The notes under the pieces are model-generated. The model had not been told where the DNA came from, did no database searches, and saw nothing but the letters and a program-made list of their open reading frames with translations. The position numbers and the translations under genes were made by a program. Of a stretch of 64,000 nt of DNA, positions 1 to 12,730 are shown piece after piece (position 1 is the stretch's first letter; every line of letters begins with the position of its first letter). Source of the stretch: Pseudeuparius sepicola (taxonomy: Eukaryota; Arthropoda; Insecta; Coleoptera; Anthribidae); contig OY987308.1 of assembly GCA_963920635.1 (NCBI GenBank), positions 23,651,096 to 23,715,095 on the forward strand. Reading direction: 5' to 3'.

Positions 1-1362
1 AAATTTTGCGTTTTCGATTTTATTTTTTTCTGAAGTTGTTATCACAGATAGAAAAAAAAACACTTTCTTATGGCACTTTTTAACGGGCTTTAAGATGGCG
101 TTTTTAGATTTGTTCTTCAACGTTTCGTTTTTGAGAAACCATCTTCACCTTTATTTTTTTAAATAGGGACCTGTATTTTTTTTTTCATATTTTGAAAGCC
201 CTTTTCATTGCAAATACCATGATGTATGACACGAAATATTTTTAAACTGTTTTGAGACAATTATACTGAAAATTCCGTTGTTTTTTTTCATTCATTTTTT
301 TCTATTGCGGCCCTGTATTTAATAATAAGAAGTTTAAATATTAATCAGTATTGACAACAATTTAACTTACAGTTTATTTTTACTTCGAAAACTTAATATT
401 TTTAAATACGGCCCTGTCTGGTAAGTGTTTTTCTCTGTTGTTGTACAGCAAACAGTGTCGCATTGTGTTTTGGAGTAAATTCTTCGCCTTTTCTAATTGT
501 GAGCAGAAAGCTTTAAGCCAATGAAACCTGTAACTTTTTCCATTTATTAATTGCAACAATACATTCGTTCTGCCTCTACACTATTTCTGTGACACAAGAT
601 ATAACATGCTGCATGCTGACATGTTAAATATGCCGTCATTTTAAAAAGCACCCTCCATTTCTAATGATACTAATTGCTAACTAAATGATACAGTGGGAGT
701 TATGACAAATGACAAGGGGTTGGTTTCGTTGTTTCAAAGCCTTCTAGGTGGAGGATTTTTATTTATTTTTTATTATCGTATGTGACTGTTATTAGTTTTT
801 GCCATCCTTTTTTTAGTTCTCCAATTGAACGATAAGTTGTTAGTTAAATTGTTGACAAATATTTAGACTTCTTATTATTAAATACAGGGCCGCATTAGAA
901 AAAAATGAATGAAAAAAAAAAGATTTTTCAGTATAATTGTCTCAAAACATTTTAAAAATATTTCGTGTCATACATCATGGTATTTGCAATGAAAAGTGCT
1001 TTCAAAATATGAAAAAAAAATCCAGGTCCGTATTTAAAAAAAATAAGTTCAAGATGGTTTCTCAGAAACGAAACGTTGTAGAACAAATCTAAAAACGCCA
1101 TCTTAAAGCCCCTTAAAAAGTGCCATAAGAAAGTGTTTATCTTTTTTTCTATCTGTGATAGCAACTTCAGAAAAAAATAAAATCGAAAACGCAAAATTTT
1201 ACTTTTTCAAAATAACTCAAAAACGAAAAAAGATATTAGAAATCTGTTTGTGCCATTTTATTGACCACAAAGTTGCGCGACCCATGCTGTTCATTCTTAT
1301 CCGGGACACAGTGTATATAGAAAAACATTTAGCTGTAGTCCCAAAATTTGGAACACCCTGTA
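1..1362. mobile_element. Foldback (long inverted repeat) element with CAGGGTG-type end, left end outside window
   Basis: The sequence from about 838 to 1198 is the reverse complement of about 1 to 376, with small mismatches, so the element folds back on itself around a loop of about 460 bases. The right end is CACCCTGTA at 1354-1362, the same terminus as in the other foldbacks of this window. The matching left end must lie before base 1, because the arm is still paired at base 1. I saw no transposase coding in the loop. The CAGGGTG end and TA flank fit the Tc1/mariner superfamily, and that assignment is supported by a transposase relic in a sister element at 21.2 kb. Confidence 0.8.
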
Positions 1363-3530
1363 AACTCACTTTTTTATTTCGACAGAATAGTACATTACAA
1401 TAACTCACATGGGATGAGACAGGTGTACGGCGTTCTGCTCCCCAACCGGCATACGGTTCCCGCTTCCGGTTCAACCGGAAGTTGATATTTCCGGGTTACA
1501 GTAAACTGCGGCCAGCGGAGTTTGGAACCTGTATAGGCGCATAAATCAAATTGTGCCGTGCGCGAATTCGGCGTTTGCAGATTTGCAGGCGCATGCCGAA
1601 CGGTTCGAACGTTATTTTTGTGGAAATTAAAATTCCGCCCGCGAAGCAAGAAAACAAGCGCTGTATTCCCAACAGGTTTTTTTTACCTCTGGAGTTTATT
1701 ATGCTGTACGGTGCTTTCTTGCGAAAGCTCTGGTGTTGCGAGGTCCGAAAATGACCGGAGGATAGAAGATACTAAAGACAAAAAGATAGTAGATGGTAGA
1801 TGGTATTTTCGACCTTCGATCGAACTTGGTTCGAGGCAGGCGCGTGCACATGTTTTTAAAGAAAAACACCGCTATGGCCAAGAGCGCTGGACAAAAATGT
1901 GGGTTCACGGTATTGCTCCTAAGTAGGCTTTATCCCTGTGATTCACTAATTGTCCTACACTCACTGGGATTACTACGGTTTTCTAGGGGTTTTCCGTAGT
2001 ACTTGAGCGAATGCTATCCTAGTTCTATCGGGAAAAAAGTCGGCCCTAGCCGCAAACAGCAACGAAGACAAAATAATAGTAATTGCCCCCCTCCCCCGCA
2101 CAAGCATGTGGTTGCTTCTGGGGTACTCCTAGTTTGGAGTATTGTGAGGGTGAGAATTATTATTATTATTATTAATAATGTGTTTGTTAATGATGGGATG
2201 GTTTATGAGGTTATCCCTGTAAAATGCCTCCAAACAATAATACACAATGGAAATTGGGAGCGAGCAGGTGTATTATTGAAGTGTCATCATAAGCGTCGAA
2301 AGACGGTTTCAATTTCATTGGGATTAAAAAAAATTTATTTGAACTTTTTAATATATTTCACACCAAGCATTTACACTTTAATATATCTGACACTATTTTG
2401 GAAAGTTATAGCTGCTATTGAAAAAAATATATATACAATTAATTTAGTCAAAAAAAGTTGTCATAGAAAGTTCAACCTGGACCAACACTCTATTAAAGAC
2501 CTGTGGATAGCTCTGTTTCAAGCGATAGCCACTGGCGCCACACGACGAAACACGGTGGTTTAATGTTAAAACACCATTGTTGCAGAATCTTTTATAAAAT
2601 AAAAACATGCAAATGTGTCTGTTACAACGAATTTAATATACAAAATAAAATAAAATATTTGTTTATGTCCCTCTAATTTGACAAGTTCGTATGGCATATT
2701 TCCATACATTTTCTTAAGAAAAGCGAGTCTAAAAAGCAAGCAAAGGTATTTGTTTTGAAATGAAGTCCATGGCTAGTTGTAGTGTCAGTAAACATAAAAC
2801 GCATTAGATTTTGGAACTATAAACAAAATTTTCTATTTTCATTCTTGCATACGTTACAAAATACTGTTCCAAAATAATATCTAGAATTTTCGCTTCTTCA
2901 ACTGGTTGATCAGATCATCCCATAATTCCAAAATAGTGTTTATTCTTCTGCAATTCACCTAATGGTCTGTGCAGTGTGCATACCATTTTCTTCATGTGCA
3001 TAGAAATTTCATGTTATCACAAACAAATCTACCTATAAAAAAACTGCTAAATATTGGACGCAGATACAATTCGTTAACATAAAAAGAAGGCAAATCGTAA
3101 TAAAGCTGGATATTTAAAATTTGGGACATTTTAAACGTCAGTAACTGACATACCAATAACTACAGAACACCCCCGTATAACCTATAATAAGTCGCCATTT
3201 TTTTCGTCGAGTGGCGCCACCCCTGTCCGTAAACAACAATGAAATATGACGTCGTGCTAATATAGTGTCGGTCCAGTTTCAACTTTAATGCTTTGGTACA
3301 TAAACAATTATTAATGATGCTTTTGAGGCTCCATTTAGATTGTGTTGCATTCAGACCTGAAAAATATCTCTGAAAACTTCCAAACCGTACCCCATGGTAT
3401 GTATATATATATGCCGTCGAGGCGTTCCCTAAAAGCCCTATGCTTTGATCGATGATGGTCCCGGCGGCAAGTGTCGAGTTTTCCCTTGGATTTTATTAAA
3501 AAGTTGTCCGGAGGGGGGGAGTCGAACAAC
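1363..3530. other. Intergenic stretch, no gene recognised
   Basis: I found nothing here that reads like a conserved protein. A short run of ATT/TTA repeats lies near 2157-2180. The 186-codon frame at 2003-2563 has no recognisable motif and runs into AT-rich low-complexity codons, so I do not call it. The last 100 bases (3430-3530) are the unique left flank of the satellite array, somewhat richer in GC than the surroundings. Confidence 0.5.
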
Positions 3531-6500
3531 ACCAGGCATCCGGTGGAGTTCGGCCCATAAATCAGGCCGATGCCGAACGGCTGCGGTGTCAGCGCGACTT
3601 GAAAGGACCATAAAGTTTTTGGGGCCCTCGAAAGGAGCCCCGTTCCGGTAATGAGGACATCAGATAAGGTTTCCCCTTGCGTCTTGCTTGTTTTGCAAGA
3701 TTTTTTTAACGCGAGAACGGCCCGATCTGCAACTTTTTTGGGCCGTCAAATTTCTATTAACGTTTCGAAATAAAAACATCTTTCCAGATGAATGGAAAGT
3801 TACATATACAGGGTGTTAGTAAATCTCTAACGACCGCGTTTTTTTCTCCGTCATTGTTTACCAGGCATCCGGTGGAGTTCGGCCCATAAATCAGGCCGAT
3901 GCCGAACGGCTGCGGTGTCAGCGCGACTTGAAAGGACCATAAAGTTTTTGGGGCCCTCGAAAGGAGCCCCGTTCCGGTAATGAGGACATCAGATAAGGTT
4001 TCCCCTTGCGTCTTGCTTGTTTTGCAAGATTTTTTTAACGCGAGAACGGCCCGATCTGCAACTTTTTTGGGCCGTCAAATTTCTATTAACGTTTCGAAAT
4101 AAAAACATCTTTCCAGATGAATGGAAAGTTACATATACAGGGTGTTAGTAAATCTCTAACGACCGCGTTTTTTTCTCCGTCATTGTTTACCAGGCATCCG
4201 GTGGAGTTCGGCCCATAAATCAGGCCGATGCCGAACGGCTGCGGTGTCAGCGCGACTTGAAAGGACCATAAAGTTTTTGGGGCCCTCGAAAGGAGCCCCG
4301 TTCCGGTAATGAGGACATCAGATAAGGTTTCCCCTTGCGTCTTGCTTGTTTTGCAAGATTTTTTTAACGCGAGAACGGCCCGATCTGCAACTTTTTTGGG
4401 CCGTCAAATTTCTATTAACGTTTCGAAATAAAAACATCTTTCCAGATGAATGGAAAGTTACATATACAGGGTGTTAGTAAATCTCTAACGACCGCGTTTT
4501 TTTCTCCGTCATTGTTTACCAGGCATCCGGTGGAGTTCGGCCCATAAATCAGGCCGATGCCGAACGGCTGCGGTGTCAGCGCGACTTGAAAGGACCATAA
4601 AGTTTTTGGGGCCCTCGAAAGGAGCCCCGTTCCGGTAATGAGGACATCAGATAAGGTTTCCCCTTGCGTCTTGCTTGTTTTGCAAGATTTTTTTAACGCG
4701 AGAACGGCCCGATCTGCAACTTTTTTGGGCCGTCAAATTTCTATTAACGTTTCGAAATAAAAACATCTTTCCAGATGAATGGAAAGTTACATATACAGGG
4801 TGTTAGTAAATCTCTAACGACCGCGTTTTTTTCTCCGTCATTGTTTACCAGGCATCCGGTGGAGTTCGGCCCATAAATCAGGCCGATGCCGAACGGCTGC
4901 GGTGTCAGCGCGACTTGAAAGGACCATAAAGTTTTTGGGGCCCTCGAAAGGAGCCCCGTTCCGGTAATGAGGACATCAGATAAGGTTTCCCCTTGCGTCT
5001 TGCTTGTTTTGCAAGATTTTTTTAACGCGAGAACGGCCCGATCTGCAACTTTTTTGGGCCGTCAAATTTCTATTAACGTTTCGAAATAAAAACATCTTTC
5101 CAGATGAATGGAAAGTTACATATACAGGGTGTTAGTAAATCTCTAACGACCGCGTTTTTTTCTCCGTCATTGTTTACCAGGCATCCGGTGGAGTTCGGCC
5201 CATAAATCAGGCCGATGCCGAACGGCTGCGGTGTCAGCGCGACTTGAAAGGACCATAAAGTTTTTGGGGCCCTCGAAAGGAGCCCCGTTCCGGTAATGAG
5301 GACATCAGATAAGGTTTCCCCTTGCGTCTTGCTTGTTTTGCAAGATTTTTTTAACGCGAGAACGGCCCGATCTGCAACTTTTTTGGGCCGTCAAATTTCT
5401 ATTAACGTTTCGAAATAAAAACATCTTTCCAGATGAATGGAAAGTTACATATACAGGGTGTTAGTAAATCTCTAACGACCGCGTTTTTTTCTCCGTCATT
5501 GTTTACCAGGCATCCGGTGGAGTTCGGCCCATAAATCAGGCCGATGCCGAACGGCTGCGGTGTCAGCGCGACTTGAAAGGACCATAAAGTTTTTGGGGCC
5601 CTCGAAAGGAGCCCCGTTCCGGTAATGAGGACATCAGATAAGGTTTCCCCTTGCGTCTTGCTTGTTTTGCAAGATTTTTTTAACGCGAGAACGGCCCGAT
5701 CTGCAACTTTTTTGGGCCGTCAAATTTCTATTAACGTTTCGAAATAAAAACATCTTTCCAGATGAATGGAAAGTTACATATACAGGGTGTTAGTAAATCT
5801 CTAACGACCGCGTTTTTTTCTCCGTCATTGTTTACCAGGCATCCGGTGGAGTTCGGCCCATAAATCAGGCCGATGCCGAACGGCTGCGGTGTCAGCGCGA
5901 CTTGAAAGGACCATAAAGTTTTTGGGGCCCTCGAAAGGAGCCCCGTTCCGGTAATGAGGACATCAGATAAGGTTTCCCCTTGCGTCTTGCTTGTTTTGCA
6001 AGATTTTTTTAACGCGAGAACGGCCCGATCTGCAACTTTTTTGGGCCGTCAAATTTCTATTAACGTTTCGAAATAAAAACATCTTTCCAGATGAATGGAA
6101 AGTTACATATACAGGGTGTTAGTAAATCTCTAACGACCGCGTTTTTTTCTCCGTCATTGTTTACCAGGCATCCGGTGGAGTTCGGCCCATAAATCAGGCC
6201 GATGCCGAACGGCTGCGGTGTCAGCGCGACTTGAAAGGACCATAAAGTTTTTGGGGCCCTCGAAAGGAGCCCCGTTCCGGTAATGAGGACATCAGTTAAG
6301 GTTTCCCCTTGCGTCTTGCTTGTTTTGCAAGATTTTTTTAACGCGAGAACGGCCCGACCTGCAACCTTTTTGGGCCGTCAAATTTCTATTAACGTTTCGA
6401 AATAAAAACATCTTTCCAGATGAATGGAAAGTTACATATACAGGCTGTTAGTAAATCTCTAACGACCGCGTTTTTTTCTCCGTCATTGTTTACCAGGCAT

Positions 6501-9500
6501 CCGGTGGAGTTCGGCCCATAAATCAGGCCGATGCCGAACGGCTGCGGTGTCAGCGCGACTTGAAAGGACCATAAAGTTTTTGGGGCCCTCGAAAGGAGCC
6601 CCGTTCCGGTAATGAGGACATCAGATAAGGTTTCCCCTTGCGTCTTGCTTGTTTTGCAAGATTTTTTTAACGCGAGAACGGCCCGATCTGCAACTTTTTT
6701 GGGCCGTCAAATTTCTATTAACGTTTCGAAATAAAAACATCTTTCCAGATGAATGGAAAGTTACATATACAGGGTGTTAGTAAATCTCTAACGACCGCGT
6801 TTTTTTCTCCGTCATTGTTTACCAGGCATCCGGTAGAGTTCGGCCCATAAATCAGGCCGATGCCGAACGGCTGCGGTGTCAGCGCGACTTGAAAGGACCA
6901 TAAAGTTTTTGGGGCCCTCGAAAGGAGCCCCGTTCCGGTAATGAGGACATCAGATAAGGTTTCCCCTTGCGTCTTGCTTGTTTTGCAAGATTTTTTTAAC
7001 GCGAGAACGGCCCGACCTGCAACCTTTTTGGGCCGTCAAATTTCTATTAACGTTTCGAAATAAAAACATCTTTCCAGATGAATGGAAAGTTACATATACA
7101 GGGTGTTAGTAAATCTCTAACGACCGCGTTTTTTTCTCCGTCATTGTTTACCAGGCATCCGGTGGAGTTCGGCCCATAAATCAGGCCGATGCCGAACGGC
7201 TGCGGTGTCAGCGCGACTTGAAAGGACCATAAAGTTTTTGGGGCCCTCGAAAGGAGCCCCGTTCCGGTAATGAGGACATCAGATAAGGTTTCCCCTTGCG
7301 TCTTGCTTGTTTTGCAAGATTTTTTTAACGCGAGAACGGCCCGACCTGCAACCTTTTTGGGCCGTCAAATTTCTATTAACGTTTCGAAATAAAAACATCT
7401 TTCCAGATGAATGGAAAGTTACATATACAGGGTGTTAGTAAATCTCTAACGACCGCGTTTTTTTCTCCGTCATTGTTTACCAGGCATCCGGTGGAGTTCG
7501 GCCCATAAATCAGGCCGATGCCGAACGGCTGCGGTGTCAGCGCGACTTGAAAGGACCATAAAGTTTTTGGGGCCCTCGAAAGGAGCCCCGTTCCGGTAAT
7601 GAGGACATCAGATAAGGTTTCCCCTTGCGTCTTGCTTGTTTTGCAAGATTTTTTTAACGCGAGAACGGCCCGATCTGCAACTTTTTTGGGCCGTCAAATT
7701 TCTATTAACGTTTCGAAATAAAAACATCTTTCCAGATGAATGGAAAGTTACATATACAGGGTGTTAGTAAATCTCTAACGACCGCGTTTTTTTCTCCGTC
7801 ATTGTTTACCAGGCATCCGGTGGAGTTCGGCCCATAAATCAGGCCGATGCCGAACGGCTGCGGTGTCAGCGCGACTTGAAAGGACCATAAAGTTTTTGGG
7901 GCCCTCGAAAGGAGCCCCGTTCCGGTAATGAGGACATCAGATAAGGTTTCCCCTTGCGTCTTGCTTGTTTTGCAAGATTTTTTTAACGCGAGAACGGCCC
8001 GACCTGCAACCTTTTTGGGCCGTCAAATTTCTATTAACATTTCGAAATAAAAACGTCTTTCCAGATGAATGGAAAGTTACATATACAGGGTGTTAGTAAA
8101 TCTCTAACGACCGCGTTTTTTTCTCCGTCATTGTTTACCAGGCATCCGGTGGAGTTCGGCCCATAAATCAGGCCGATGCCGAACGGCTGCGGTGTCAGCG
8201 CGACTTGAAAGGACCATAAAGTTTTTGGGGCCCTCGAAAGGAGCCCCGTTCCGGTAATGAGGACATCAGATAAGGTTTCCCCTTGCGTCTTGCTTGTTTT
8301 GCAAGATTTTTTTAACGCGAGAACGGCCCGATCTGCAACTTTTTTGGGCCGTCAAATTTCTATTAACGTTTCGAAATAAAAACATCTTTCCAGATGAATG
8401 GAAAGTTACATATACAGGGTGTTAGTAAATCTCTAACGACCGCGTTTTTTTCTCCGTCATTGTTTACCAGGCATCCGGTGGAGTTCGGCCCATAAATCAG
8501 GCCGATGCCGAACGGCTGCGGTGTCAGCGCGACTTGAAAGGACCATAAAGTTTTTGGGGCCCTCGAAAGGAGCCCCGTTCCGGTAATGAGGACATCAGAT
8601 AAGGTTTCCCCTTGCGTCTTGCTTGTTTTGCAAGATTTTTTTAACGCGAGAACGGCCCGACCTGCAACCTTTTTGGGCCGTCAAATTTCTATTAACATTT
8701 CGAAATAAAAACGTCTTTCCAGATGAATGGAAAGTTACATATACAGGGTGTTAGTAAATCTCTAACGACCGCGTTTTTTTCTCCGTCATTGTTTACCAGG
8801 CATCCGGTGGAGTTCGGCCCATAAATCAGGCCGATGCCGAACGGCTGCGGTGTCAGCGCGACTTGAAAGGACCATAAAGTTTTTGGGGCCCTCAAAAGGA
8901 GCCCCGTTCCGGTAATGAGGACATCAGATAAGGTTTCCCCTTGCGTCTTGCTTGTTTTGCAAGATTTTTTTAACGCGAGAACGGCCCGACCTGCAACCTT
9001 TTTGGGCCGTCAAATTTCTATTAACGTTTCGAAATAAAAACATCTTTCCAGATGAATGGAAAGTTACATATACAGGGTGTTAGTAAATCTCTAACGACCG
9101 CGTTTTTTTCTCCGTCATTGTTTACCAGGCATCCGGTGGAGTTCGGCCCATAAATCAGGCCGATGCCGAACGGCTGCGGTGTCAGCGCGACTTGAAATGA
9201 CCATAAAGTTTTTGGGGCCCTCGAAAGGAGCCCCGTTCCGGTAATGAGGACATCAGATAAGGTTTCCCCTTGCGTCTTGCTTGTTTTGCAAGATTTTTTT
9301 AACGCGAGAACGGCCCGACCTGCAACCTTTTTGGGCCGTCAAATTTCTATTAACATTTCGAAATAAAAACGTCTTTCCAGATGAATGGAAAGTTACATAT
9401 ACAGGGTGTTAGTAAATCTCTAACGACCGCGTTTTTTTCTCCGTCATTGTTTACCAGGCATCCGGTGGAGTTCGGCCCATAAATCAGGCCGATGCCGAAC

Positions 9501-11060
9501 GGCTGCGGTGTCAGCGCGACTTGAAAGGACCATAAAGTTTTTGGGGCCCTCGAAAGGAGCCCCGTTCCGGTAATGAGGACATCAGATAAGGTTTCCCCTT
9601 GCGTCTTGCTTGTTTTGCAAGATTTTTTTAACGCGAGAACGGCCCGATCTGCAACTTTTTTGGGCCGTCAAATTTCTATTAACGTTTCGAAATAAAAACA
9701 TCTTTCCAGATGAATGGAAAGTTACATATACAGGGTGTTAGTAAATCTCTAACGACCGCGTTTTTTTCTCCGTCATTGTTTACCAGGCATCCGGTGGAGT
9801 TCGGCCCATAAATCAGGCCGATGCCGAACGGCTGCGGTGTCAGCGCGACTTGAAAGGACCATAAAGTTTTTGGGGCCCTCGAAAGGAGCCCCGTTCCGGT
9901 AATGAGGACATCAGATAAGGTTTCCCCTTGCGTCTTGCTTGTTTTGCAAGATTTTTTTAACGCGAGAACGGCCCGACCTGCAACCTTTTTGGGCCGTCAA
10001 ATTTCTATTAACATTTCGAAATAAAAACGTCTTTCCAGATGAATGGAAAGTTACATATACAGGGTGTTAGTAAATCTCTAACGACCGCGTTTTTTTATCC
10101 GTCATTGTTTACCAGGCATCCGGTGGAGTTCGGCCCATAAATCAGGCCGATGCCGAACGGCTGCGGTGTCAGCGCGACTTGAAAGGACCATAAAGTTTTT
10201 GGGGCCCTCGAAAGGAGCCCCGTTCCGGTAATGAGGACATCAGATAAGGTTTCCCCTTGCGTCTTGCTTGTTTTGCAAGATTTTTTTAACGCGAGAACGG
10301 CCCGACCTGCAACCTTTTTGGGCCGTCAAATTTCTATTAACATTTCGAAATAAAAACGTCTTTCCAGATGAATGGAAAGTTACATATACAGGGTGTTAGT
10401 AAATCTCTAACGACCGCGTTTTTTTCTCCGTCATTGTTTACCAGGCATCCGGTGGAGTTCGGCCCATAAATCAGGCCGATGCCGAACGGCTGCGGTGTCA
10501 GCGCGACTTGAAAGGACCATAAAGTTTTTGGGGCCCTTAAAAGGAGCCCCGTTCCGGTAATGAGGACATCAGATAAGGTTTCCCCTTGCGTCTTGCTTGT
10601 TTTGCAAGATTTTTTTAACGCGAGAACGGCCCGATCTGCAACTTTTTTGGGCCGTCAAATTTCTATTAACATTTCGAAATAAAAACATCTTTCCAGATGA
10701 ATGGAAAGTTACATATACAGGGTGTTAGTAAATCTCTAACGACCGCGTTTTTTTCTCCGTTATTGTTTACCAGGCATCCGGTGGAGTTCGGCCCATAAAT
10801 CAGGCCGATGCCGAACGGCTCCGGTGTCAGCGCGACTTGAAAGGACCATAAAGTTTTTGGGGCCCTCGAAAGGAGCCCCGTTCCGGTAATGAGGACATCA
10901 GATAAGGTTTCCCCTTGCGTCTTGCTTGTTTTGCAAGATTTTTTTAACGCGAGAACGGCCCGACCTGCAACCTTTTTGGGCCGTCAAATTTCTATTAACA
11001 TTTCGAAATAAAAACATCTTTCCAGATGAATGGAAAGTTATATATACAGGGTGTTAGTAA
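3531..11060. repeat. Satellite-like tandem array, about 23 copies of a 329-base unit
   Basis: The marker ACCAGGCATCCGG recurs at 3531, 3860, 4189, 4518, 4847 and so on to 10769, an exact 329-base step, giving 22 full units and a partial 23rd. Each unit has about 290 bases of moderately GC-rich sequence with several short hairpins, for example CTTTCCA...TGGAAAG and CGGCCC...GGGCCG. It ends with a transposon-like terminus, TACAGGGTGTTAGTAAAT, plus about 40 bases. Units 1-8 carry the same alleles at the marker sites I followed. Units 9-23 mix two linked sets: GATCTGCAACTT or GACCTGCAACCT, and AACGTTTCG...ACATC or AACATTTCG...ACGTC. No unit has a convincing reading frame. The left edge is abrupt, while the right edge merges into the element at 11045. 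Confidence 0.97.
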
Positions 11061-11631
11061 ATAAGTGCGACAAACTTTAAGGGGTGATTCTACATGAAAA
11101 AATAATGCAAATGCTTCGTTTCCGATATTTCGAGATATTTTTATTTTCATTTGTTGTTTTGATTTATTGTTGCTGTATAGAACAGGTTTTTGATATTGTT
11201 GTTATAGAAATTAAAAATACGCGTTATGTTGTTTTATTTTTTTGCATAAAAATGGCGGCCCCTGTGAAAAAGGGTAAGAGAGCTTTTTTGTCACTAGTAA
11301 ACGAGGATTTTAAAAATAATTTTTATTTTAAATTATCTCAGTGGCGTATCATTTATTTTCTTAAAAATATCGAGGCCATTACCCCTATGCACGCCAGTGA
11401 TTAACATAAAATTTTTAGTCGGGTGTCAAAAAATGCGCTTTCTAGTCCTCTTAAAACCCACCAAATTTCATTTGAATATCTTAATCCGTTTCAGTGCAAT
11501 AAATAAATTATCTTTTTTTTTTACTTTTGACGAAGCATTTGCGGACCTACGTTTATATAGCAAACTGTCATTATTTTTTCATGTAGAATCACCCCTTAAA
11601 GTTTGTCGCACTTATTTACTAACACCCTGTA
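11045..11631. mobile_element. Family B foldback/TIR element, 587 bases
   Basis: It starts TACAGGGTGTTAGTAAAT and ends ATTTACTAACACCCTGTA. The first 55 or so bases and the last 55 or so are reverse complements (ATAAGTGCGACAAACTTTAA and its mirror). A subterminal block AATGCTTCG...CGAAGCATT is also mirrored. The interior is AT-rich without a recognisable protein. The two small frames at 11084 and 11397 are not convincing. It shares the blocks AAGGGGTGA and AATGCTTCGTTT with the element at 62129, so I place both in one family. The first 20 bases coincide with the terminus carried by every unit of the adjoining satellite. Confidence 0.85.
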
Positions 11632-11984
11632 TATCTCCAATAAGAAAAGTTTGTAAAACCATCTGTACACCAATCAACTTATTGCCAACATTTGAAAAAG
11701 TGTTAGAAATAGTTGATATTTTCACAATATATCTGTTATAGTGTATAATGTAATATAGCATTAATAACATTAGTTTGTAATTGGAAATCTGAAATATTGA
11801 TAAATTTGTTGGAGTTGTCTTTTTAGATCTAATAAACGCGCTTTCGAAGCAGTCAACATTGAAATTATTTTAAAAAAGTTGTGGAAAATAATTGGCATTA
11901 ATGGAATTGCGTTCAAATTCAGAAATTATTGAAATAATAGACATCGGGTTGAGAAATTTAAAGAAAGTGTGTTTGTTGAACTGT
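11632..11984. other. AT-rich intergenic stretch, nothing recognised
   Basis: No gene, repeat end or conserved motif was seen between the family B element and the reverse-transcriptase relic. Confidence 0.4.
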
Positions 11985-12730
11985 TCAAATAAATTCTTTG
12001 TAAAAAATGGTGTACCTCAGGGATCTGTTTTGGGACCCCTCTTATTTATTATTTATATCATAGATTAAACGAGCCATAGATAGTCAGAAGCATTATTGAA
12101 ACCGTACGCAAAAAATCCCGCTACACCAATTTTCAAACTTTAATTTTGGAGCGAGAACAAATTAAAACTGATAAATTGTAATGTCGTACAATTCTTAGGA
12201 CTCTATACTAAGTTGAGGTATACGTATTTTAATGTAGTTCTTAGTTTTTATATCAAATTTTATGCAAAATATTTGGTATAGCGTGCAGAAATTTCAACAA
12301 TGGTTCTGACAGTCTATGTGGAGCTTTGTCTATGTTTATATTAATGACGTATGTACATACCTATTAAGTTATATAAAAAATGTAAAATTCAGCTTTTTTC
12401 TGATGATACGTTATGTTTTTGTGTAGATGTTACATTGGATGAAATCAATTACAATTTACAAGATTTAAATAATATAAATAATAATATTATAATAATATAA
12501 AATATTTTTAAAATTAAATGTTTTGAAAACAAAATTTATAATTATTTCTAATAAGAAAAAAGAAAGTTAACACACGATTTGAAATATAAATAACCATTAC
12601 ATCAAGCTAATGCCAAAAATAAAGTATTTAAGATTTCTTTAGATAAAAACTTAATTTTTAACAAACACGTTTATTATTTGTGTAAGGAAATTGGTATGCT
12701 CTCGAGAATATCAGATCTTACAATATTTAT
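11985..12730 (+). pseudogene. Degenerate non-LTR retrotransposon reverse transcriptase
   Basis: Three RT blocks in the right order can be read on the plus strand: NGVPQGSVLGPLLFIIYI at about 12006-12059, YINDV...FFSDDTLCF at about 12330-12420 (a variant of the YADD catalytic box), and LDKNLIFNKHV...KEIGMLSRIS at about 12640-12715, matching the post-catalytic thumb region of Jockey-like RTs. The frame is broken by stops and shifts. A foreign block of roughly 270 bases (about 12060-12325) separates the GVPQGS block from YINDV, and its right part is repeat D. It is a dead copy of a LINE-type element, clearly different from the younger one at 58.3 kb. No endonuclease or ORF1 region is visible. 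Confidence 0.8.
12225..12322 (+). repeat. Repeat D, copy 1
   Basis: About 95 bases containing GCAAAATATTTGG, TAGCGTGC and TTTCAACAAT match 63272-63366 in the same orientation with scattered substitutions. Here it ends inside the interrupted RT relic, directly before the YINDV block, which suggests it is the right end of the inserted element. The type is unknown. Confidence 0.65.

Noticed and set aside
2003..2563. 186-codon open frame on the plus strand
   Set aside because: It starts at a non-ATG codon, passes through low-complexity Ile and Asn runs and has no recognisable motif or splice context; a chance frame is more likely.
3531..11060. Could the regular array be CRISPR-like or a coding minisatellite?
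   Set aside because: The whole 329-base unit is conserved with no variable spacer and no lasting reading frame, so it is an ordinary tandem repeat. The only frame of note (minus 8895-8692) exists because of single-base variants.
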